Assembly (NCBI GenBank): GCA_964016875.1
Contig: OZ024729.1
Location: 20,232,494 to 20,296,493, forward strand
DNA: 64,000 bases
Source of the DNA: Fallopia convolvulus
Lineage: Eukaryota; Streptophyta; Magnoliopsida; Caryophyllales; Polygonaceae
Reading direction: 5' to 3'
Position 1 is the stretch's first letter, and each line of letters begins with the position of its first letter. The position numbers and the translations under genes are program-made. Shown here in pieces: positions 56,178 to 64,000 of the stretch. Under the pieces are notes generated by a model, which was not told where the DNA came from, did not search any database, and was given only the letters and a program-made list of their open reading frames with translations.

Positions 56178-58800
56178 TGTATAATTTATAGGCTAATGTA
56201 TCTGTAATTATTAGTGATTAAGTAGTTGTAGAAAATAATTATAAAATTTCATAATTTGAATAAATTTATTTATGGTGTAATTTTTTCCCATTAATTATGA
56301 GTTTAAATTAGGTTCATACATGATAGTAAGTTATATGTTAATCTATATTATAAAAATAAATGATTAAGTAGTTGTTGAGAGTGAATATGAATTTTCTTAC
56401 TTTGCATGGTTAATATATTTATGGATGAATTAATAGTTTGATATATTAATTATGAGTTTAAATGAGCATTATGAACAATATGAAATTTTAGAGAAATATT
56501 ATAAAAAATGCATGCAGATGATATTTCAGCCATCAAAAGATGGCTGAATAGAGGTGCTGATATATATCCGGACCTCAATGTGGACCCTACCCAGCCCACA
56601 TATGGTAGTACGAGTTACGCTGAAGCTAGTCCACCATTCGCTCATGGCCAATACGGGGGTTACCAATTCCCCCCGTAGTATCCAACACAAGAGGCGTATA
56701 ATTACGGTAGTACGAGTTATATGCCATTCCAAGAGACGCAGTATGGTGGTAGTACGAGCTATATGCCACCCCAAGAGACGCAGTATGGTGGTAGTACGAG
56801 CTATATGCCACCACAGGAGACGCACCATTATGGTAGTACGAGCCATAATATGCCACCATAAGAGCTATACATGCAGTTGACGTTGTACACAAACCCGGCT
56901 CCTCCGTCGTACACAAACCCGCCCCCTCCCATGCGCTACTCGGCTCCTCCGGAGCCCAATATCCTGGCTCATGATGATGAGGTCCCGACTTATGAGGACC
57001 CTGAATTCGCGCCCCCGGTCCATCCGGAAGGCGGATATGGTGGCGGCCCGAGCTACACGTCCTTACTCACCCACTTTCATACCCATAGGGCACGTTACAT
57101 ATGGGATTACCAACAGGTAAGAACGGCCTATAAATTTTAAATTTATGATATTATTTAGAATGTTCAAAACTTATTTTTGTTGTAATCTGAACAGTGGGTC
57201 AAAAACCTTAAAGTGCAAGGTCGGTCCGAGGCGTTAGACTTCTTGAAAAATTTGGCGGACAACCATCAAGAACAGAACTGGGCAAGGCTTGTAAACCAAA
57301 GCGACTTGAGTCATCTGAAGGATTGGAACTTCCGAGAAATGGACCGAGCGCTGATTTCTGCATTCGTGGAGAGATGGCACCCGGAAACGAATAGTTTCCA
57401 CTTTCCTTGGGGAGAGATTACCATCACCTTCCACGACATCTCAAAGATACTGAACCTTCCATTGAATGGCATTAAGGTCAAGGAAGGGCTTTTGGATGAT
57501 GAAGCTTTACGCCTGAGGATGGCGCAAATGTTAGGAGTTGATGTTAGGGAGGTGAACAAGCAGACCTCAGCTGGTGGCATCAACACATTAAATTTGAAGA
57601 ATAGGTTGTCGGCCCTGGTACAACAAGAAGCGGACCCACATTTGATTGCATCTCTTTACTTGTTCATGTTGCTCGGAAACACGTTGTTTTTGGTCAAGTC
57701 TGATGCCCATACCCAGATACAGCTCTTGCATCTGGTACTAGACCATGGGACAACCTCTCATTATGCATGGGCAGCGGCTACATTGGCCTACTTGTACAGG
57801 CAGTTGGGTTGTGCAAGCCGCAGGGAGGCTGCGGGTATTAGTGGGTGCTTGTTCCTCCTACACGTGAGTATACCTAACCTTATATACACTTTAAATATAT
57901 TGTAATGTTTCGTACACACATCTAACATAACATATTTATATATTTCACAGACTTGGATTTGGAGGTACTTTCCGACCTTTAGGGGTCGGTTGAGCAGATC
58001 GTTGGGTGATGATCCGACCTTGTACCATTCAGACCGGAGCCGACATGGTAATGAAGATGAATGTCGTGCCATACGGCGTCAATTAGATGAGATCAAGATT
58101 GATCAGGTTATTTGGATGTCGTGGGACCAAGACCTTAACTTTTCCACCGACGAGCTTGTGCTGTCTCGTTATCGTGGGGTACTTACCTACTTCGATGTGA
58201 GGGAGCCGTATATGCCGGACAGATGCTATAGGCAGCTTGGTTACCACCAGAAGATTCCTGTGTTGGACGTCATTAGGCCAAAGACTGTAAAAAGAGAATC
58301 GAAATTGGGTCCAAAGAGATATAAAGTCACTTTCAGAGACGAGGATGACCGTTGGGATTCCCGCTATCAATCCTTGGTGCCCGAGGGGGAGATGGCCATA
58401 TTCCCTTTTGCAGTGGACAATAACTATGTACCATGGCTTCAGCCTCGGTCTCATCCATATCTTATGAGAGATCAACGTTCTCATCAAGCGGCAGTTCCCC
58501 GTGAGGTCGAACTTGTCCAGGTACGGTATTGAACCATATATGTTGTTCATTATTACCTATACTAATTTATTACTATTTAAATAATCGTGTTTTTTGACGC
58601 AGCGCATGGCTTACTTGGAAGGGTACGTCCGAAGTTTCCGTCCATACGCTAGTGAGTTGAGAGGTCCCTTTTCCAGAGAATATGTCAATGCTATTGAGAG
58701 AGGAGTTTTTGGACAGTGGCCTGAAGCTGAACTGGACATGCGCCCTTTTCCGCCGCCCCCCGTTACCAGCCTGGACGGCGTAGTGATGCCGGTTATTACA
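55745..58800 (+). pseudogene. Plant mobile domain (PMD / MAIN-like) gene inside the MULE
   Basis: Six exons fit in phase: 55745-55765, 55828-56008, 56518-57116, 57195-57863, 57951-58520 and 58603 to about 58800; roughly 745 codons. The N-terminus is Ser/Arg/Asn-rich (SLFRSKSSSSSQRRRQNESR). Exon 3 encodes about four YGGSTSYMPPQETQ-type repeats, low-complexity and Tyr/Gly/Pro/Gln-rich. Exons 4-6 encode the PMD domain: SHLKDWNFREMD, ALISAFVERWHPETNSFHFP, WGEITITFHDISKILNLPL, then TWIWRYFPTFRGRL. PMD proteins (MAIN, MAIL1) act in the nucleus in silencing and genome integrity in Arabidopsis, and PMD is also known in transposons. Two stops break exon 3: TAG near 56678 and TAA near 56859, both explained by C-to-T change of Gln codons. 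The C-terminus after SLDGVVMPV runs into the antisense transposase exon and is uncertain. Confidence 0.8.
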
Positions 58801-58845
58801 GATAGATGTTTTATGAGTTATTTGTGTGGATGTGTTATGGACTTT

Positions 58846-61055
58846 TTATGTTTGGATGTTTGGATGTTTTATGGACATTGTTGTCCACCACGCATCGTCG
58901 CATATCAGACGGAAAGCCTTGTTTGGGTCATATATAGCGCGGACATGGGCAAACAACTCTCCGATACAATTGTTGGAAACCTTCCCTGGTGGACGAGAGA
59001 AGACAGTTTTGAGTGGCTCATCCATATGTTTGATGGACAAAGGTTCGCTGGTACGGTCTCGTTCCATCTCTCCCCTAATAGTGTGCACCTGAATGTTCAC
59101 CATGGCATACATCTTTCTCAAGACCGTGCTGAACCCCCCAACAGAAGACTCCAAATAATCCTTCAACACAGAGTGTTGGGACTCGACACTGATAAATATT
59201 TCGTTAATTTAGTGCCAATAACTATTATTTGTGTTTAAGACTTTTCTCGTAAGGAAAATTGATTAGCGTACCTGTTTGTGGTCCTTGTAAACAAATGTAG
59301 ACAATGATCAGTGTAGGCTCTAACAATGTGATCACGCCAAGGAGTAAGCCAGTTCCTCTGGAGGTACGCTAACAACAACGGATTGAGCGACTTTTGTACT
59401 CCAATCTTACCAGTCCGCAATAGACGAAGTTGTGCCTCATACTCTGCTACGGTTGTTGAGCAAAATAGCTCCCATGCTTTGTTTCCAAACCACTATGCAG
59501 TCCCCGCAGAAAACCCGTTCGCCAAAGCGTATGACTTGCAATTCCGCTGGATATGCACCCAACACAATAAGTGCTTGGCGTTGGGAAACAGGAACGCAAC
59601 GACGTTAACCTCGGCAATATCCCGATCTGTGACAACAACTTTTGGCATTTTCCCAACCATTTCGAACACCTCCCGCAACTGATATAACACCCATTCGTAG
59701 TGATCTTGGGTCTCTCTTGCCATAAATGCAAACCCAATGCAAAAAGTGTGCCCGGTGCAAGTAAATCCTACCATCTCACTCAAAGGCATGTTATACCTGA
59801 AATGTTAATTAATTTGAATAAGTTAACGTGCAAAACTTAAATTTCAAGTAAAAACGATTTTATTATAAATACTTACATGTTGGTTTTGTATGTCGCATCC
59901 ATGATCACAACATACGGAAACAACTTCAGCAGATTCAACGACTTGGGGTGGGCAAAGAAAAAGTCTATTATCTCGTTGCTTCCTTCCTCGGCTCGATAAT
60001 CAAGATAATAGCCATTTGACTTTAAGAAGTGGAGTGAGAATTGAGTTACATTCATTAAGCTCATCTCTTTCTTCAATACATCATGCCGAAAAGTGTACAA
60101 CTGTCTCATCGAAGTTGTGATGTCCGGCCACTTTTCACGCAAGTATGTCATAACAAACTTCGGCACACCATGTGCGAGGGTTAATAGCCTTGCATCCTCC
60201 TTTTGCTCATCGGTTAAGCGGTCGGCAAAAGGATATCCCTCCAAACTAGTGGAAAGGTCGTGATTGCGGCGACCGGATTTCACGCTTAGCCGCCAATGAT
60301 GGGTCCTCCTGTCCCGTTGGCCAACCAACTCGAACGGACAACCCATCTTCCTGCTACGTGGTTTTTCCTTTAGTTCATCACCAACTTGTAGCGTCCGCAT
60401 ATTAACGCCAGATTTACCCTTCTTCTTTGGCTTGTACTCACCGGCCAACAAACATGCTAAAAGGACCTTCGTTTCCCAAGAGTTCTTAATTGTCAACACC
60501 ATGTTCAAATTACGTCCTACTTCTCTAGCCCATTTTAGCATATCATTCCGTTCCGACCACTCATAATCAGACTCAAAGTAGCTAGAAAAATCGGGAAACC
60601 GGAAACAATTATGACAAATACTTCATTAATTCGATTATAAACTCACAAATTCAACACAATATGAGAAATTAAAACGAAAATTTTGCACTACAACAACTAA
60701 TTAATTTAACAATTATAACAACTATAAAATATGATTAGTTATAACAACTATAACGATTTCTACTCAAGTAATTTAAGAGGCGCTAATTTAACATTTATAA
60801 CAACCAAAACGATTATAAACATCAAATTCGTCATAATAAAGTATAAAATATGATTGATTATAATAAAACTAATAATTTAGTAAATAATCGATTACATGCC
60901 GCTTCTTCATTTTGATGCAAAACGACCTCGTTTTGATGTCCACTATAAGGAATTCCTTCTAAACTGCCAACTTCATACACGGGATCCTCGTTTAGATTCA
61001 CCGGATTTGAACTAGAATGTTCTTGCCCTCCATAGAATGGCCAATAATCCGACAT
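58846..61055 (-). pseudogene. MULE transposase (FAR1-type DNA-binding plus DDE domain)
   Basis: Exons on the minus strand: a first exon from ATG at 61055 (MSDYWPFYGGQEHSSSNPVN; its donor is unresolved), 60581-59877, 59796-59272 and 59188-58846; the last three join in phase. The N-terminal part is FAR1-like (YEWSERNDMLKWAREVGRNL, then GCPFELVGQRDRRTHHWRLS and SGRRNHDL). The catalytic MULE domain follows: LFPYVVIMDATYKTNMYNMP carries the first Asp, then GFTCTGHTFCIGFAFMARET, MPKVVVTDRDIAEVNVVAFL with the second Asp, and LLCWVHIQRNC. A single in-frame TAG (59495-59493), where CAG would fit, interrupts the frame before WFGNKAWELFCSTTVAEYEA. The protein ends at 58846 without a recognisable SWIM zinc finger, so the C-terminus may be truncated. 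The enzyme would cut and join transposon ends in the nucleus. Confidence 0.85.
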
Positions 61056-61105
61056 TATTTTCGTAGAGGTATTTGGGGATGGATTTGTGAAAGGCCGAAT
61101 CGGCT

Positions 61106-61163
61106 GTAAAAAAACAAGCTTCACTCGGCCTTATAAATAGCCACGGTGAAGCTTGTTTTTTAC
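61106..61163 (-). promoter_or_regulatory. Inverted repeat enclosing the likely transposase promoter TATA box
   Basis: Arms 61106-61124 and 61146-61163 (GTAAAAAAACAAGCTTCAC and its complement, one A difference) surround a 21-bp centre containing TTATAAATAG (61131-61140), about 80 bp upstream of the transposase ATG. This is a plausible core promoter placed in the loop of a hairpin. Confidence 0.6.
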
Positions 61164-61178
61164 CGTTGAGGGCCAAGG

Positions 61179-61205
61179 GATCGGTAGCGGTTACCGCTAC
61201 CGATC
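61179..61205. repeat. Perfect 27-bp palindrome in the MULE right end
   Basis: GATCGGTAGCGG, TTA, CCGCTACCGATC: a 12-bp perfect stem with a 3-nt loop. Other GCGGTRGCRG-like words follow up to 61320. Confidence 0.92.
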
Positions 61206-61411
61206 GCCTTTTAATTTTTTTATTTTAACCTTGAGCGGCAGCGGTGGCAGCTGCTGCTCGTTTTCATTTTTATTTTATTTTTGTTTTAGGAGGAGCGGTA
61301 GATGTCACAGCTGCCACTCCACTTTCTTCAATTTTTTTTTTAATTTGGAGATGTAGGGCACACCGCTCCTAAAAAGAAAGTGCGCCCTACAACTCTGACC
61401 GGGGCGCAATT

Positions 61412-62466
61412 ACTCGACGCTTTTCTTCTTGTTCCAATTTGTGTGTGATTTTTTCCAAAGCCATTGTCCTCTATTTTTTTGGTTGAAACCAAAGCCATTG
61501 TCCTTTACAAACTTCCTTCTTCTTGCTTCACATCTTTTTGTTAATATAAAATACTGTATGATCAAGTATCGGATAAAACCTAAGAAACCAATTTTAATTA
61601 AAATACTTGCTTAACTTTGTACAAATTTAAAATTAAAATTTTTTGATTAAATTTTCAAATTAAAGATCTACTGTATTTGTTATGAAATTTTAAATCCTAA
61701 TTCATCAAATTTAATTAAGGATACATTCGATTAATAATTAAAGGTCCATTTAATTAGAAATTTTATCAATTAAGCAAGTCCGTTCGTTAATTTAAAATTA
61801 TTTAACTTATCAAATTTAGTTAGATATGAGTTTTCAAATTCAACATTGGTAAATAAAAATAGATAAAATTGGGTATTTAAAATTCATATTTAATTTCCCC
61901 TTGTTTTTATTGTTAATTATTCATATCTAATACTCTAAAAATAAAATTTAAAAACAAAATCTCCATACCCATTTTTCGTCATTTTACCGAACACCCACTA
62001 GATTATTTAAAAATATCGTCTTTTAAAATTAGTTATGAATTTTAGCTAAAGATATTAACTTCAGTTACCAATCAACTTCAGCTTCAGCTCTATTTCAGCT
62101 CAATTTACTCGAATCGGGTCCTTAATATAGAGTAGCTTTTGGTGGGTTAGGTAGATTTACCTTAAATAAGGTTTTATTTGTCATCAATAATGTGAAAGTT
62201 GTGTAATAGAACAATGAACATTGTAAGATCTTATTCTCTTTCATGCTTAGTGATCTCTCCATACAATCGTGCAATTCAACACATTATAGTCAATCCGGTG
62301 TTTCACGAGCGCACAAAACATATGTGCATTGATTAACACTATGTTTGAGAGGTGGATGAAAGTTTTCTGGTGACTTAGTATGTCTAAATGTGATTTCCTA
62401 ATTAAAGGTTATTACACAATGTTTAGATTGTATTACATTTTACAGGCAGATTTAAGTCTAATGGGT
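61412..62466. other. AT-rich intergenic DNA
   Basis: No gene or RNA recognised. CCAAAGCCATTGTCCT occurs twice (near 61437 and 61489). The end of this stretch is the left flank of a copia-type LTR. Confidence 0.5.
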
Positions 62467-63157
62467 TGTTGAGGAAGCTTGGTGGGTCAGCCCAAACAAG
62501 ATGCTCCAACCTATTATCCATGATGCGTGTTTGAGACTTTATAAGGCAAGATCCATTTCACTTGTGAAGACCCGAACGAGCTTTCGGAGCTCCGCGTGTC
62601 TACATGAGAAACCCTTCTATTGTTGGTATATATACTACTTATCTCAGTTTTGTGCCACATATTACAACATTCATGCTTTCTTAGAAAATCCAGAGAGAGA
62701 TATTGAGAGAGTTGAACAAGAAGTTGGTGGCTTGCTCGTTCGGTGTTGTTTCGGCATTCTTCCTCAGTGGTGTTGCTCGAAAGAAGATTCCGAGAGTGTT
62801 CTCTCTTTAGCGGCAAAGGCTGTCTTCGGTGGATGTATTGATTCGAAGCTTCTTGTTCAATCAAGAGTGAAGTTGTTTTCACTCGTCCTCCATCGTTAGA
62901 GTTTCAAGGGGGTTTCTATAATCTCTTACTTGTTTTTGCCTTGTTTAGTTCTTAGATCTGCTAGTCTTGTATTAGATCTAAACGATCTCGTTTGCTCTCT
63001 TGTAAAGACTCTTGCCTATAGTGGAATTTGGCCTTCTATCTTGAGGCCACGAGGATGTAGGACTTTGTTCCGAACCTCGTTAAATAGCTTGTGTTCTTTA
63101 TGGTTTATGTTTGTTAATTGAGTTTGGATCTAGTACTTCGATTTGCTTCCGCTGAGA
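62467..63157 (+). mobile_element. Probable copia LTR
   Basis: Starts TGTTGAGGAAGCTTGGTGGG, has TATATATAC near 62628, a C/T- and G-rich leader with many TTGTT/CTCG words, and ends near TTTGCTTCCGCTGAGATATG, like the CTTCCGCTG end of copia LTRs. It abuts an integrase fragment directly with no primer-binding site, so the right boundary is broken. Frames within it are not protein-like. Confidence 0.5.
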
Positions 63158-63182
63158 TATGAGATTACAAAGTAATTTATAA

Positions 63183-63357
63183 CCTAGATAGCAAGATATT
63201 TATAACCTTTTACCCCGTCAGGATACCCTAACATGATGCACTTTATTGACCTAGGATTCAATTTACGTTCAGATTGATGGGCATAAGTTGTACACCCAAA
63301 TGGTCTTAAGTGCAAATTGTAGGGTTTCCTGTGGGTCCACATTTCATGTAGGGTTTT
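63183..63357 (-). pseudogene. Copia integrase C-terminal fragment, inverted
   Basis: Minus-strand translation: KTLHEMWTHRKPYNLHLRPF, GCTTYAHQSERKLNPRSIKC, IMLGYPDGVKGYKYL then a stop. This is the conserved end of the copia integrase (WTGRKPS...LRVFGC...KLDPRS.KCIFLGY). It faces away from the reverse transcriptase that follows on the other strand. Confidence 0.85.
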
Positions 63358-63358
63358 G

Positions 63359-64000
63359 AATCCAATTACTGCAGAGGAGTTCGATATTGGATTGCCCTCA
63401 GATTTGCAGCCTAATGATTCCCAAGAGGAAGAGCTGCCGGTTAGAAGTGCTAGAGGCGAGCTAGGTCATGAGAATCCTTTTCACTCAAGTAAGGAAGACC
63501 CCCAACCCCACCAATCAGGTGGGCAGGTGACACAAAGCAATTTTGATTCTTCTACTTCTTCTAGTGAGCATATTGAGCATGATTTACCTGATTTGCAACC
63601 TGCTAGTTTTAACATTAATCCTATTGAACAACATGATTTGTTTGATTACCAGCTCACTAGAGATAGGGAACCTCAAATTAGAATCCCTAATAAGAACTAC
63701 ATAAATAATGAAATTGATTTTGTTTTTGTGATTGCTGAAGTTGTGAACACTTATACCCCTGAAACTTATAACCAAGCTATTTCTTGCAAACATGCTAGTA
63801 ATTGGTTTAAGGCTATGAAAGAAGAAATTGATTCTATGTTTCATAATAATACTTGGAAATTGGTGCCTAAACCTAATAAAGCTAGATTAATTAGTCGTAA
63901 GTGGGTATATAAATTGAGAGATGGAGTTAATCCTAGAGATCCTCCTAGGTATAAAGCTAGGTTAGTAGCTAAGGGCATTACCCAAAGGGAAGGGGAGGAT
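63359..64000 (+). CDS. Copia pol: integrase-RT linker and start of reverse transcriptase (runs off the window)
   Basis: An open frame without stop from 63359 to the window edge. The first about 110 residues are an acidic, Ser/Gln-rich linker (EEFDIGLPSDLQPNDSQEEE). From about 63700 it is the RVT_2 domain of Ty1/copia: YNQAISCKHASNWFKAMKEE, IDSMFHNNTWKLVPKPNKAR, SRKWVYKLRDGVNPRDPPRY, KARLVAKGITQREGED. The catalytic YxDD lies beyond the window. No start codon is needed, as copia pol is translated as a polyprotein. The integrase part is inverted just upstream, so the element is rearranged although the visible RT frame is intact. Confidence 0.9.

Larger units (their letters stand above)
55318..61411. 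mobile_element. Mutator-like element (MULE) carrying a transposase and a plant mobile domain gene
   Basis: A 6,094-bp unit with inverted ends: AATTGCGCCCCGGTCAGA at 55318-55335 is exactly repeated on the opposite strand at 61411-61394, followed by weaker matches (TTNNAGGGCGC on both sides). The two internal genes are convergent: PMD (+) and MULE transposase (-), with promoters near opposite ends, like the mudrA/mudrB layout of MuDR. Both ends have GC-rich palindromes. No 9-11 bp target-site duplication is visible next to these ends, so the true termini may lie slightly elsewhere or the duplication has decayed. Both genes have premature stops, so this copy is probably inactive. Confidence 0.78.

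Noticed and set aside
58800..59238. Continuation of the PMD frame to 59238 on the plus strand
   Set aside because: From about 58846 it is the exact antisense of a well-conserved transposase exon, so the plus-strand frame is most likely a shadow.

Overview
The window is nuclear DNA of a flowering plant, most likely a eudicot. It is AT-rich, has spliced genes with GT/AG introns, and most of its length is transposable elements in various states of decay. Everything here was read from the sequence by eye; no database search was possible.

Four host-type loci can be supported. (1) NFD6-like, + strand, 40345-41414, three exons, 100 aa, a small mitochondrial protein. (2) NFD1-like, i.e. mitochondrial ribosomal protein L21, - strand, 44528-47340, five exons, 277 aa. 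(3) A class-I carboxylesterase (CXE/HID-like), - strand, 53801-55074, two exons, 313 aa, with the complete Ser-Asp-His triad. (4) A two-exon gene for a small membrane-anchored protein, present twice (17890-19786 and 32949-34844), with in-frame stops in both copies. A fragment of RuvB-like 2 (RVB2) at 15284-15890 is also a pseudogene.

Mobile layout from left to right: a full-unit LINE with an 11-bp target-site duplication (726-5193); Helitron-type ends (about 5319 and 10147); a hAT-type MITE (9190-9633) inside a diverged repeat family; an old LINE remnant on the - strand (11320-12440); a 3.6-kb block holding a dense GTCATC/GATGAC repeat array, a tRNA-like sequence and the RVB2 fragment, flanked by a perfect 49-bp direct repeat (12485-12533 and 16107-16155).

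A large duplication follows. Sequence 17879-23339 recurs as 32938-39447. Each copy holds the membrane-protein pseudogene, a hAT MITE in its intron, a tRNA-Ile-like sequence and a long gypsy-type LTR. The second LTR (36733-39447) is a solo LTR with a perfect 5-bp duplication. Copy 1 carries a deletion of about 1.1 kb repaired with a 32-bp templated filler. Between the copies lies a G-poor gypsy interior, split by a non-autonomous LTR element (26408-32662) that encodes only a Gag-like coiled-coil protein and is saturated with GGAAC/GTTCC motifs.

The right third contains the conserved genes, a MITE ending 62 bp before the NFD6 start codon, a Mutator-type MITE (48093-48342), LINE fragments, and a 6.1-kb Mutator-like element (55318-61411). 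This last element carries two convergent genes: a FAR1-type MULE transposase (- strand) and a spliced plant mobile domain (PMD/MAIN-like) gene (+ strand). It starts about 240 bp upstream of the carboxylesterase start codon. It is the most interesting unit in the window. The window ends inside the reverse transcriptase of a rearranged copia element.
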